DNA from: CADEDV01 sp964596345
Lineage (GTDB): Bacteria; Bacteroidota; Bacteroidia; Chitinophagales; Chitinophagaceae
NCBI GenBank assembly: GCA_964596345.1
Contig: CAZQSZ010000005.1
Location: 310,001-374,000 of the forward strand
Direction of reading: 5' to 3'
DNA: 64,000 nt
Made by a program: the position numbers and the translations under genes. The notes under the pieces were generated by a model. The model saw only the letters and a list, made by a program, of their open reading frames with translations. It ran no database searches and was not told the DNA's origin. Of the stretch, positions 36,201 to 44,467 are shown piece after piece; position 1 is the stretch's first letter, and each line of letters opens with the position of its first letter.

Positions 36201-36536
36201 GGCCTCCGGCATGATTCCGTTCAGGGCCTCTTCTATTTTCTTATCCCTGTCTTTTTTCAGCTTGTCTACTTCCTGGTAAATAGCATCCTTGCCGGTAAGG
36301 TCATTGAAAGGCAGTTCCTCAGCCTCATTATTCTTATTGGCAATGATGGTATCTATTTCTTCCAGATGTTTTTTGATGCGCTGGCGGAATTCCTGTGTTT
36401 TATTACGCAATTCATCATTGGTTAATGAAGCATAGCTGGTAAAAAACTGGTTCACCTTTTCAACAACGGGGGCAATCTTTTTTACATCTTTCTCCGATTT
36501 ACTGCCTCCAATTAATTTCTGAATAAAACCTAACAT
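33204..36536 (-). CDS. secA: Preprotein translocase subunit SecA
   Basis: 1,110 residues, longer than the ~840-900 of most SecA because of insertions typical of Bacteroidota. Motor of the Sec pathway: binds preproteins and drives them through SecYEG using ATP. Visible: Walker A MATGEGKTLVST, DEVDSVLIDDARTPLIISG, GTDIKLGPGVKEAGGLAIIGTERHESRR, RGRAGRQGDPG, and the C-terminal zinc motif DPCPCGSGKKYKQCHG. Single gene, with a -7 box at 36637-36644 and a leader of about 95 bases. Confidence 0.98.
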   Translation of the reverse strand: MLGFIQKLIGGSKSEKDVKKIAPVVEKVNQFFTSYASLTNDELRNKTQEFRQRIKKHLEEIDTIIANKNNEAEELPFNDLTGKDAIYQEVDKLKKDRDKKIEEALNGIMPEAFAVVKETARRFKENTEIISTATQMDRDLSVKKEYITIDGDKSIFKNTWTAAGGTVTWNMVHYDVQLIGGAVLHSGKISEMATGEGKTLVSTLPSYLNALAGEGVHVVTVNDYLARRDQEWNGPVFEWLGITVDCIDKYQPNSEERRNAYLADITYGTNNEFGFDYLRDNMVHSPEEMVQRKHHFAMVDEVDSVLIDDARTPLIISGPVAKGDDQQFHVHKPRIQVLVQEQEKIVRHCLNEAKKAFDKGEDDPKTGGLHLFRAYRGLPKYGPTIKFLSEPGIKVKMQKAENYYLQDQQRNMHIVDEELLFHIDEKNNSVELTEKGLNAITKSGEDPEFFILPDIGVKLAEIEKQEGSAEEKLQLKETILNEYAQKADRIHTVQQLLKAYTLFAKDVEYVIMDGAIKIVDEQTGRIMEGRRYSDGLHQALEAKENVKIEAATQTYATVTLQNYFRMYHKLAGMTGTAETEAAELWSIYKLDVVTIPTNVKMIRDDKQDLVYKTKREKYKAVIDDIETLRNAGRPVLVGTTSVEISELLGRMLQQKKIPHNVLNAKQHAREAQVVAEAGLPGAVTIATNMAGRGTDIKLGPGVKEAGGLAIIGTERHESRRVDRQLRGRAGRQGDPGSSQFYVSLEDDLMRMFGSERIAGLMDKLGYKEGDVIQHSMISNSIQRAQKKVEENNFGIRKRLLEYDDVMNKQRTAVYSRRNHALFGERLALDIDNAFSVTAEDLVASYKSQEDYEGFKMACIVTLALDINITEEEFLKTDSNRLTDRLYNEAISGYEAHKLEIAKQALPVFKNIKLTQGSHIENVVVPITDGKKGMNVLTPLQKTIDTEGRELAAAMEKNITLAVIDDAWKEHLRAMDDLKQSVQTAYLEQKDPLVIYKTEAFSMFKRMGSELNKNIASFLSHSSLPIQQDNVPLKEGRQERTDYSKMKANKDDVDTAGQDYGANERDRFEPGGGGDVEVKHEPIKVAPKIGRNDPCPCGSGKKYKQCHGKDA

Positions 36537-36636
36537 AATACGTGGTATTGGGTATTTCCGCTGTGCGGATTTTAATAGAATTTTAGTTAGTCAAAAAAGG
36601 TGCTACAAATAATTGTAAGCCAATTTGACAGGGAGG

Positions 36637-36644
36637 CAAAGATA
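36637..36644 (-). promoter_or_regulatory. -7 promoter box for secA
   Basis: TATCTTTG on the minus strand, about 100 bases before the secA ATG; leaves an unusually long leader with no recognised regulatory fold. Confidence 0.55.
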
Positions 36645-36708
36645 AATGTTAGTTTCCAGTTTTCAGGCTTGCGAATGCCGGGGAAGTTACCGGTTTTTAA
36701 TACCTGGT

Positions 36709-37353
36709 ATGTTAAAAAAAATTGTTTTGGCCGCATATCTTATGGCAGCTGGGGAGGTTGCTGCACAAGATTATATTATCAGCTGGACGGGTGATACGGT
36801 CAATTGCCGGATGCTGGCTGACCCTGCCCGGGAAAAACTGAGACCACGATATAAATACCTGAACGGGCATTACAGGTTGGCAGTAGTTTTTAATAGCGAT
36901 TCTTTAAGGGTGCTTGAAGCCGGAGATGTAAAGGCTTATTACCGAAAACATCACGGTAAAAATTTCCTGTGCAATGGTTTTTTCGAGGCAAAAAAGATCA
37001 GCACTGCTGCAAAAACAGGCCTGAGCGGTAATCTGGCAGCCGATCCGAATTACCAGTGGTATTTTATGCGACAGGTGGTCAAGGGAGACTATGCTTCCTT
37101 ACATGCGGTATATACAACAAGAGGCAGCCGGGCCAGCCTCAGCTACTATATCAGCATGGCGGGCCCCGATTCCTTATATTCTAAATTCTTTTCAACTAAA
37201 AGAAAAGCACTCCGCTACTTGGCTGGTAAAGCCAATAAAAAAGAATTTGTTCAATTAAAATACAGGCGATCAATGAAAGGGTATATTGATATCGTAAATA
37301 TGTATAACCAGGTAATGGGAAGCGTTGGTAGCAGGGAGAAAAATGAATTGTAA
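36709..37353 (+). CDS. Exported protein, unknown function
   Basis: 214 residues from ATG 36709, chosen because it gives a clean signal sequence MLKKIVLAAYLMAAGEVAAQ. The mature part begins DYIISWTGDTVNCRM and alternates Tyr-rich strands with basic residues (LRPRYKYLNGHYRLAVV; REKNEL end). This 'DYI.. GDT..C' start recurs in many Bacteroidota secreted proteins of unknown role. No enzymatic motif seen. Divergent from secA. Confidence 0.68.
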   Translation: MLKKIVLAAYLMAAGEVAAQDYIISWTGDTVNCRMLADPAREKLRPRYKYLNGHYRLAVVFNSDSLRVLEAGDVKAYYRKHHGKNFLCNGFFEAKKISTAAKTGLSGNLAADPNYQWYFMRQVVKGDYASLHAVYTTRGSRASLSYYISMAGPDSLYSKFFSTKRKALRYLAGKANKKEFVQLKYRRSMKGYIDIVNMYNQVMGSVGSREKNEL

Positions 37354-37397
37354 TTTTATTAACTAACTTTTCAGCAGCGAAAGGAATAAACAGAAAT

Positions 37398-38105
37398 ATG
37401 AGAATAGTAAATAAATACCCTGCTGTTGCTGGTTTTTCACTCCTGCTGGCCGTGGTTATTTCCTGCACCAGTAATGAAATCGGCAACAGTAAAGATGTGA
37501 ACCCGGAAACCATCTGGTTTGATTACAGGATATGGGGCCAGGAAGGTACGGATGAGGTGACCGTGAAGTTGCAATACCGTTTTGCAGGGGAAACAGGCAC
37601 AACGCTGGTGTTGACTGAGCCCAGCAAAGTGGAACTGGATGGCAGGGTGGTTCCTGTTGACAGTTCAAAATATGCCGGAGCTTATTATGAAATGCAGCAA
37701 CCCGTAGATTCATTCAAAGGAAAACACACGATTGCGTTTACTGATGTGAATAAAAAACAATATAAAGAAGAATTCCACTTTCATCCGATTGCCCTGAGAA
37801 CAAATATACCTGCCTCCATCACCCGGGCCGACCTTGTCTTTGAATTGGAGGGCCTGGAGCCGGTTGATTATGTACGGGTGCTCTTATCCGACACATCTTC
37901 TAAAAGCGAGGGTATTAACCGGGTGGATACGGTTAAAAACGGCCGGCTTTTTATTTCTAAACACCAGCTCGGCAGCCTTGTAAACGGTCCTATCACCCTG
38001 GAGCTGATAAAAGAGGATGAAAAGGCCGTCAAAAATGGTACGGCTGAAGGTGGTAAAATATCCGTTTCTTATGGCCTGCAAAGGGAATTCAGCCTGAAGG
38101 ATTAA
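37398..38105 (+). CDS. Lipoprotein, unknown function
   Basis: 235 residues with a signal sequence ending VVISCTSNEIGNS (lipobox). The rest is beta-rich, with an IWFDYRIWGQEGTDEVTVKLQYRF start and two Ig-like stretches (KGKHTIAFTDVNKKQYKEEF; GLEPVDYVRVLLSDTS). No family recognised. It is the last gene before atpG but separated by 154 bp. Confidence 0.68.
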   Translation: MRIVNKYPAVAGFSLLLAVVISCTSNEIGNSKDVNPETIWFDYRIWGQEGTDEVTVKLQYRFAGETGTTLVLTEPSKVELDGRVVPVDSSKYAGAYYEMQQPVDSFKGKHTIAFTDVNKKQYKEEFHFHPIALRTNIPASITRADLVFELEGLEPVDYVRVLLSDTSSKSEGINRVDTVKNGRLFISKHQLGSLVNGPITLELIKEDEKAVKNGTAEGGKISVSYGLQREFSLKD

Positions 38106-38197
38106 GCCGGAAGGCGGAACCAGACACCCTATACGGAAACGCCGGTTCCTTACTCACCAATTTTCAACAGGGTTATGGAATTTCAGCACTCAGCCCA

Positions 38198-38205
38198 TAC
38201 CTTTG
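38198..38205 (+). promoter_or_regulatory. -7 promoter box for atpG
   Basis: TACCTTTG, about 55 bases before ATG 38260; shows atpG has its own promoter here. Confidence 0.5.
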
Positions 38206-38259
38206 CGGCCTGAAAAGCAGACCCGGTTCTGCAACCCCAAATCGCAAATCTGAAACAGT

Positions 38260-39141
38260 ATGGCAGGTCAATTAAAAGAGGTTCGTAACCGTATCAAATC
38301 CGTTCAAAGCACCCAGCAGATCACCAAAGCAATGAAGATGGTGAGTGCTGCTAAACTGCGCCGTGCTCAGGACGCTATCATCCAGATGCGGCCGTATGCA
38401 AAAAAACTGCAGGAAATGCTGAGCAATATTGTCAGCAACAGCGAGGGGGAAACCGGTATGGCATTAGCGGCTGAAAGACCTGCAGAAAAAGTATTACTGA
38501 TCGTCATTACCAGCGACAGGGGGCTGGCCGGTGCTTTCAATACCAACCTTATCAAACTGGCCAAAGCCACCATTGCCGAGAGATATGCAGAGCAACATAA
38601 AAAGGGCAATGTGACGATCTGGAACATCGGTAAAAAGGGATATGAACATTTCAGTAAGAATGGCTACAAAACAGATGCTTCCTTCAAAGATATTTTCCTG
38701 GGCCTGACCTTTGCTAACGTACAACTGGCTTCCCAGGCAGCGATGAAAGCTTTTGAAGAGAAGCAGTTTGATGTGATCGAGATTGTGTATAGCCAGTTTA
38801 AAAATGCGGCCACCCAGCGTTTTGAAGTGGAAAGATTCCTGCCCATCCCTAAAGTGGAGAAAAAAGCAGGTGCTGTGAAGGCTGATTTTATTTTCGACCC
38901 CAACCGGGAACAACTGGTGGCCGAACTGATGCCCAAGATACTCAACACCCAATTATATAAAGCCGTCCTGGATTCCAATGCTTCCGAGCATGGTGCCCGT
39001 ATGACTGCCATGGATAAGGCCAGTGAAAATGCCAATGAAATGCTGCGCAGCCTTAAGATATCTTACAACAGGGCCCGCCAGGCTGCCATCACCACCGAAC
39101 TGACGGAGATCGTAAGCGGAGCAGCTGCTTTACAGGGATAA
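38260..39141 (+). CDS. atpG: ATP synthase F1 gamma subunit
   Basis: 293 residues, normal length. The rotor shaft of F1: N-terminal helix EVRNRIKSVQSTQQITKAMKMVSAAKLRRAQ and C-terminal helix ASENANEMLRSLKISYNRARQAAITTELTEIVSGAAAL are the family's strongest signatures. VITSDRGLAGAFNTNLIK is also diagnostic. No other ATP synthase gene is adjacent: a lipoprotein gene lies upstream and scpB downstream, so it is detached from the usual atpA-atpG pairing in this window. Confidence 0.97.
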   Translation: MAGQLKEVRNRIKSVQSTQQITKAMKMVSAAKLRRAQDAIIQMRPYAKKLQEMLSNIVSNSEGETGMALAAERPAEKVLLIVITSDRGLAGAFNTNLIKLAKATIAERYAEQHKKGNVTIWNIGKKGYEHFSKNGYKTDASFKDIFLGLTFANVQLASQAAMKAFEEKQFDVIEIVYSQFKNAATQRFEVERFLPIPKVEKKAGAVKADFIFDPNREQLVAELMPKILNTQLYKAVLDSNASEHGARMTAMDKASENANEMLRSLKISYNRARQAAITTELTEIVSGAAALQG

Positions 39142-39238
39142 TAAAATGTGCATATTTATTGCTGTACAGAAGAGCGGATTTTAGTTATTTGCATACTTTG
39201 ACAATCCGTAAACCTGAATAGTAAACTTACCAACAGAC

Positions 39239-39958
39239 ATGGAAATAACTAACCTGATACCACATATTGAGGCATTGATCTTCGCCAGCGATAAACCCCT
39301 GACCTCACTGGAGCTGACCGAACTGGTGAACAATGCTTTTGGCTTCATGGAAGACAAAATAACACTTGACCAGGTGGAAGCTGCTATCGATGGTATTACT
39401 GAAAAATATGGTTCCGAATTTTATCCGTTTGAGATGAGGCAGAGCGGAGGCGGTTGGCAATTCCTGACGAAAAAGGATTACCACAAGACCATTGCCCAAT
39501 TAAATGGTGACAAATTCCTGAAGCGTTTATCCGCAGCCGCATTGGAAACATTGGCCATCATTGCTTACAAACAACCGGTTACCAAAGGCGAGATCGAAGC
39601 GATCCGGGGGGTAAGCTCTGATTATGCGGTGCAGAAATTATTGGAAAAAGAACTGATCATTATTACCGGCCGGAATGAAAAATTGCCCGGCCACCCGTTG
39701 GTCTACTGCACCTCTAAAAACTTCATGGACTACTTTGGTATCAATTCAGCCGATGATCTGCCAAAGATCAAAGAAGTGCTGGCAGAACAGTTAGTGGAAC
39801 CCACCGTGATGAAAGATGTACTGGTGACAGACGAAGAAAAGGCAACAGAAGAACAGATCAATGATGAGATCGAAGGAGTGGAAGGTGAGCCGCTGGCAGT
39901 AACGGAAGAAGGTGAACTGATCGAAAATAAAGACAACAGCGAAAACGAAGAGGATTGA
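39239..39958 (+). CDS. scpB: SMC-ScpAB complex subunit ScpB
   Basis: 239 residues. Two winged-helix units: IEALIFASDKPLTSLELTELV and FLKRLSAAALETLAIIAYKQPVTKGEIEAIRGVSSDYAVQKLLEK, the latter highly characteristic. The C-terminal 60 residues are very acidic and low-complexity (DEEKATEEQINDEIEGVEGEP). ScpB helps SMC condense and segregate chromosomes. Closed by a strong terminator at 39983-40017. Confidence 0.95.
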   Translation: MEITNLIPHIEALIFASDKPLTSLELTELVNNAFGFMEDKITLDQVEAAIDGITEKYGSEFYPFEMRQSGGGWQFLTKKDYHKTIAQLNGDKFLKRLSAAALETLAIIAYKQPVTKGEIEAIRGVSSDYAVQKLLEKELIIITGRNEKLPGHPLVYCTSKNFMDYFGINSADDLPKIKEVLAEQLVEPTVMKDVLVTDEEKATEEQINDEIEGVEGEPLAVTEEGELIENKDNSENEED

Positions 39959-39982
39959 TCATTTTATATAACTCATGTAATT

Positions 39983-40017
39983 GAAGTGGCTCAGTATCTG
40001 AGCCACTTCTTTTTTTA
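39983..40017 (+). terminator. Rho-independent terminator after scpB
   Basis: 12-bp perfect stem GAAGTGGCTCAG / CTGAGCCACTTC, TAT loop, run of eight T. Confidence 0.93.
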
Positions 40018-40028
40018 TCTTCGTTCAT

Positions 40029-41243
40029 ATGGCACAGCAATTATCAAACGAACAACTGGTAGCATCGGCAAAAGAATTTGGTACGCCGTTATATGTCTAC
40101 CATGCAGAGAAGATAAAAGAGCAGTATAATAAACTGGCGGCAGCGTTCTCCATTCTTGATACCCGTTTTTTCTATGCATCAAAGGCGCTGACCAATATCA
40201 ATATCCTGCGTTACATCAAATCCATCGGCTGTAATATTGATTGCAGCTCTATTAACGAGGTGAAGCTGGCGTTACATGCAGGATTTATTCCGGCAAATAT
40301 CCTGTATACTTCCAACGGTATCGCTTTTGAAGAAATTGAAGAAGCGGTAGCGGCCGGTGTTCATGTGAATATTGATAGTTTATCTAACCTGGAGAAATTT
40401 GGGAAGAAATACGGTCATACTTACCCGGTAGGCATCAGGATACGGCCCAATATTATGGCAGGAGGTAACCTGAAAATTTCTACCGGGCATGAAGGCAGCA
40501 AATTTGGTATCCCCGTCAGCCAGCTGGATAAGATAGAGGAATTGGTCAGGAAGCATACTATTTTTATCAAAACCCTTCACATACATACTGGAAGTGATAT
40601 TAAAGATGCGGATGTGTTTGTAAAAGGAATGGAAGTGTTATTTGATATTATTCCGCAATTCCCTGAACTGGAGATCATAGACCTTGGCGGTGGATTTAAA
40701 GTGCCGTATAAACCGGGAGAAAAAGAAACAGATGTGAATTTACTGGCCAAGAAGATAAAAGAAACCTTTGATGCGCATCCGCTGGCCGGGAATAAAAAAT
40801 TTCAACTATGGTTTGAGCCGGGTAAATTTTTAGTGAGTGAGTCGGGCTATTTAGTAACACAGGTTACTGTAATAAAGGATACAGGCACTACTATTTTTGC
40901 AGCTGTTAACAGCGGATTGAACCATCTTATCCGCCCGATGATGTACGATGCATATCACCACATTGAGAATATTTCCAATCCTGCCGGAATCCAAAAAATT
41001 TATACCGTCACAGGTAATATCTGTGAGACGGATAATTTTGGCATTGACCGTAAGTTAAATGAAGTAAGAGAAGGTGACCTGCTGGTGCTGTATAACGCCG
41101 GTGCTTATGGATTTGAAATGTCGTCTAATTATAACTCCCGTTACAAAACGGCTGAGGTATTGATTATTGATAATAAAGCAAAACTCATCCGCAAAAGGGA
41201 TGAGTTTAATGACTTACTGCGAAACCAGGTGGATATACTATAA
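40029..41243 (+). CDS. lysA: Diaminopimelate decarboxylase
   Basis: 404 residues. PLP enzyme of the alanine-racemase fold; last step of lysine synthesis, meso-DAP to L-lysine plus CO2. The PLP lysine is in RFFYASKALTNINILRYI; CSSINEVKLALHAGF, HIHTGSDIKDADVF and LGGGFKVPY follow in the barrel; the C-terminal domain has YTVTGNICETDNFG and YNAGAYGFEMSSNYN, with the Cys-Glu-x-x-D motif that closes the active site in the dimer. Begins 12 bases after the scpB terminator, so it has its own promoter. Confidence 0.95.
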   Translation: MAQQLSNEQLVASAKEFGTPLYVYHAEKIKEQYNKLAAAFSILDTRFFYASKALTNINILRYIKSIGCNIDCSSINEVKLALHAGFIPANILYTSNGIAFEEIEEAVAAGVHVNIDSLSNLEKFGKKYGHTYPVGIRIRPNIMAGGNLKISTGHEGSKFGIPVSQLDKIEELVRKHTIFIKTLHIHTGSDIKDADVFVKGMEVLFDIIPQFPELEIIDLGGGFKVPYKPGEKETDVNLLAKKIKETFDAHPLAGNKKFQLWFEPGKFLVSESGYLVTQVTVIKDTGTTIFAAVNSGLNHLIRPMMYDAYHHIENISNPAGIQKIYTVTGNICETDNFGIDRKLNEVREGDLLVLYNAGAYGFEMSSNYNSRYKTAEVLIIDNKAKLIRKRDEFNDLLRNQVDIL

Positions 41244-41251
41244 TTCTATTT

Positions 41252-42130
41252 CTATTTTACTGCAGCTACCGTAATGATAGTCGTGGTTTTGGAAGTAAGC
41301 GGTAAAGAGCCTCCCATCATTTCAGTGGTTCCTGTTGATTCAGTCGTCGTTGTTTTCCGGCGGATAATGCCGGTTGCTTTATCAATGATGATCTGGCCGG
41401 TCAATTTGCTGCTCATCGTGGTGGTGGTCGGCATTCCCATCATCTCTGCTTTTGATACTGTATTCGACAAACCGGTAAAATCTACTACAATCGTTGAATC
41501 AGTGATATCGGCAAGCGTATAAGTGGTGGTTGATTTGGCACCTTCCTTTTCACTGCTTTCTGTCCATGATTCGCCTTTCCCAATTTCATTATCCGGCAAT
41601 ACTTTGAAAAAACTGGCATCTCCTTTTGCAGGAGGCTGCACTGTACCCAACAGGTCTTTCAGCATTTCCATCACAATTCGCAGCCTGTCATCACCGGGAG
41701 TAGTTTCTATTTTTTCCGGTTGCACCATTAACACTTTTCCGGCCGGGTCAATGATCATATCGTATGTTTTGCCCAGAATGTCTTTTACGGGTTTGCCAAA
41801 AGGCCCGTCCAGGTCTTTTTTATTATCGGAATCAAAGGAACGCTGCTGCCCCATACCATCAAAATTGAAACTGATTTTTTTCATTTCATGGCGAAGGGTG
41901 TTGTTATCATCCGTTGCATTGGTAACCTTATAAGAACGGGAAGCGATGCCATCTACGTTGAAGTCAATAGATTGTCCCATGGCTTCCTGGGCAACAGTGG
42001 TCTTCATTTCCAGGTTTACCTGCAGGGTTTGTCCTTGCTCAAATTTTATTTTACCCGCTATTTTTTCACTCAGTTGTCCAAAACCGGCTAAACCGGCAAG
42101 CAAGGCAGCAGCAAGAAGTATCTTTTTCAT
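41252..42130 (-). CDS. DUF6263-like exported protein
   Basis: 292 residues. Signal sequence MKKILLAAALLAGLAGFGQ. The body is a beta-rich lipoprotein-chaperone-like fold: KFEQGQTLQVNLEMKTTV, DMIIDPAGKVLMVQPEK and DKATGIIRRKTTTTESTGTTEM. The pattern matches Bacteroidota secreted proteins of the DUF6263 type; function unknown. Convergent with lysA, only 8 bp apart, with no hairpin between them. Confidence 0.72.
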   Translation of the reverse strand: MKKILLAAALLAGLAGFGQLSEKIAGKIKFEQGQTLQVNLEMKTTVAQEAMGQSIDFNVDGIASRSYKVTNATDDNNTLRHEMKKISFNFDGMGQQRSFDSDNKKDLDGPFGKPVKDILGKTYDMIIDPAGKVLMVQPEKIETTPGDDRLRIVMEMLKDLLGTVQPPAKGDASFFKVLPDNEIGKGESWTESSEKEGAKSTTTYTLADITDSTIVVDFTGLSNTVSKAEMMGMPTTTTMSSKLTGQIIIDKATGIIRRKTTTTESTGTTEMMGGSLPLTSKTTTIITVAAVK

Positions 42131-42286
42131 ATTATAGTTATAGGTGTTTCCAAAGATGACGTTTCTTTTGCAAAGAAAGTTCAGGGAAATGTGAAAAAAT
42201 ATTATTGCTTTAAATAACAGACGGGCTGTTCTTATTTGTGGTTAAGTTGCTAAATTTAATATATCTGTTAATCAAAACTATTTGTT

Positions 42287-43900
42287 ATGCCTATCCGAAT
42301 GACTGATGATCCTGTAGATCCTAACCAAAGAGATGATGATGGCGGAGGTGGTGGACGAAGGCCCGGTTTCCCCGGTGGAGGAGGTGGTGGATTAATGTCT
42401 CTTTTACCCCTATTACTGGGATTGTTTAAAGGTAAGGGTATCATCTTTCTGCTGGTGCTGGCGGCAGGTGCCTATTTCCTGTTGGGCAGAAGTAGCGGCT
42501 GTAATGTGCAACAGATCATCTCGCAGTTTTCGCAAAGCGGTTATAATTTTAACCCGGCAGAGTTTAATAAAGCATCTGTGTATGAAGGCCTGGAAGATGA
42601 TGCTTCGAAAAATCCATTGCCAGAAGCTGTATCTCTTTTAAAATTTGCACCCACCCGTGGAAACCAGGGGCAACAGGGAAGTTGTGTGGCCTGGAGTTGT
42701 GCCTACAGTGCACAAACGATTTTAACAGCGGCTGCAACAGGAGCCGATCCTGACCAGATCGTTTTTAGTCCTTCGTATTTATATAACCAGATAAAACTGG
42801 AGGGTTGCCAGGGTTCTTACCTGCAACGGGCTATGGAAGCAATGAGAGCAAACGGCGGTGTGCCTTTAAGTCAATATCCTTATAGCGACCAGGATTGTGA
42901 CAGGCTGCCGGGGCCGCAGGACCGGCAATTGGGAAAACAAAACGTTATTCATGGGTTTACCCGCATCACGAACGGTGATAATATCAACGAGATTAGCGTA
43001 AGAGGTATTAAAGAACACCTGGCCAAAGATGCGCCGGTGGCTATTGGTATGATGGTGGGCCAAAGTTTTATGCAGGATATGATGGGGCAGGAATTATGGC
43101 AACCAGGTCCCATGGATGAGTCCCAGATGGGAATGGGCGGACATGCCATGTGTGTGATTGGCTATGATGACAGAAAATTTATTGGGAAAGATCAAGAGGG
43201 TAAGAATGTATATGGAGGATTTCAAATAATGAATAGCTGGGGTCCTGATTGGGGAAAGAATGGTGTGGCATGGGTTGGATATGGAGATTTTAAGAATTAT
43301 GTAAGAGAAGCTTATGGCATTGATCCGTTGCCGAAAAGAACAGCGGTGGCAAATGTTCCATTGGAATGTACAATCGGGTTAGTGAATAATGCCGATAAAC
43401 AATATATACAACTTCGCTCGGCAGGGGCCAATACTTTTCAAACTGTTTCACCTATAGCTGTTGGCACAAGATTTAAAATGGAAGTGAAGAATGAAACAGA
43501 ATGTTATATCTATATTTTCGGCCAGGATGAAAGAGGCGGCAGCTTTGTGCTATTCCCTTACCTGAAACCAGGTGAAACAGTTTCCAAACATTCACCGTAT
43601 TGCGGTATTACAGGTTACCGGTTGTTTCCCAAAGCACAATCACTGGAAGCAGACAGTATTGGTAACCGGGACTATATTGCTATTGTGGCCAGTAAAGATG
43701 AATTGAATTATGACCAGCTGAACCAGGCGATCAATAACAGCCGTCAATCCACCTATGCGGCTAAGGTGAATGAAGCCCTGCAGGGTATCCTGATCCGTTC
43801 TTCCCGGTTCATGAATACCAGTGACGGGGCGATCTATTTCAAAGCAGATGCTAATGATAACAAAGCGGTTGCTGCAATCGTGGCGTTTGATAAGCAATAA
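42287..43900 (+). CDS. Membrane-anchored papain-like (C1) cysteine peptidase
   Basis: 537 residues. An unusual N-terminus: a basic/acidic start, then a Gly-rich tract (about 19-36), then one hydrophobic segment (GIIFLLVLAAGAYFLL, residues 51-66). The peptidase domain has a complete triad: C133 in GQQGSCVAWSCAYSAQT, H286 in MGGHAMCVIGYDD and N316 in IMNSWGPDWGKNG. The C-terminal ~170 residues are a DUF4384-like beta domain (VGTRFKMEVKNETECYIYIF). No propeptide is evident. It probably faces the periplasm. Substrate unknown. Followed 12 bp later by a thioesterase-fold gene. Confidence 0.88.
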   Translation: MPIRMTDDPVDPNQRDDDGGGGGRRPGFPGGGGGGLMSLLPLLLGLFKGKGIIFLLVLAAGAYFLLGRSSGCNVQQIISQFSQSGYNFNPAEFNKASVYEGLEDDASKNPLPEAVSLLKFAPTRGNQGQQGSCVAWSCAYSAQTILTAAATGADPDQIVFSPSYLYNQIKLEGCQGSYLQRAMEAMRANGGVPLSQYPYSDQDCDRLPGPQDRQLGKQNVIHGFTRITNGDNINEISVRGIKEHLAKDAPVAIGMMVGQSFMQDMMGQELWQPGPMDESQMGMGGHAMCVIGYDDRKFIGKDQEGKNVYGGFQIMNSWGPDWGKNGVAWVGYGDFKNYVREAYGIDPLPKRTAVANVPLECTIGLVNNADKQYIQLRSAGANTFQTVSPIAVGTRFKMEVKNETECYIYIFGQDERGGSFVLFPYLKPGETVSKHSPYCGITGYRLFPKAQSLEADSIGNRDYIAIVASKDELNYDQLNQAINNSRQSTYAAKVNEALQGILIRSSRFMNTSDGAIYFKADANDNKAVAAIVAFDKQ

Positions 43901-43912
43901 CCAATTATAGAA

Positions 43913-44410
43913 ATGAATTCCGGCACTTCTGAATTTATACAACTCATGAAACATCCCGTTAAATTCAGGATGTTTTTATTATCCAGATTGCCCAGCGCTT
44001 TTTTCGCAGGAGTAAGGGTAAGAGAAGCAGATGAAAAGAAATGTGTCGTAACGGTTCCCTATAAATGGTTTTCGCAAAATCCATTCCGATCCACTTATTT
44101 TGCCTGTTTGAGTATGGCTGCAGAAATGAGTACGGGTGCATTAGCGATGGCGTATTTATATAAAAGAAAACCCCCTGTTTCGATGCTGGTGGTGAAAGTA
44201 GAGTCAGAGTATTTTAAAAAAGCAACTGATCGTACCCGTTTTATATGCGAGGATGGCGAACTGTTCCGTAAAGCCATTGAAGAAAGTATTGTAACAGGTG
44301 AGGCAAGAACAGTAAAGGCAAGATCGGTGGGAACAAATAAACAGGGAGAAATAGTGGCCGAGTTTTTTATTACCTGGTCATTTAAAGCCAAACAAAAAAA
44401 TAATTCTTAA
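43913..44410 (+). CDS. DUF4442 (hotdog-fold, thioesterase-like) protein
   Basis: 165 residues. The hotdog-fold DUF4442 pattern is visible: AGVRVREADEKKCVVTVPYKWFSQNPFRSTYFACLSMAAEMSTG, with the central Asn and long helix, then TKARSVGTNKQGEIVAEFFITWSFK at the end. Related proteins act on acyl-thioesters, but activity for this group is not established. Probably co-transcribed with the peptidase gene just upstream. Confidence 0.78.
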   Translation: MNSGTSEFIQLMKHPVKFRMFLLSRLPSAFFAGVRVREADEKKCVVTVPYKWFSQNPFRSTYFACLSMAAEMSTGALAMAYLYKRKPPVSMLVVKVESEYFKKATDRTRFICEDGELFRKAIEESIVTGEARTVKARSVGTNKQGEIVAEFFITWSFKAKQKNNS

Positions 44411-44441
44411 TCAAAAAAATCTCCTGGGAGGAACTTTCGGG

Positions 44442-44466
44442 TTCCCCCTTCAGGGGGCGGAGGGGG
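44442..44466. repeat. C/G-rich palindromic repeat copy before the MBL gene
   Basis: TTCCCCCTTCAGGGGGCGGA and following Gs, ending one base before the ATG at 44468; it occupies the place of the ribosome-binding site. Confidence 0.6.
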
Positions 44467-44467
44467 T

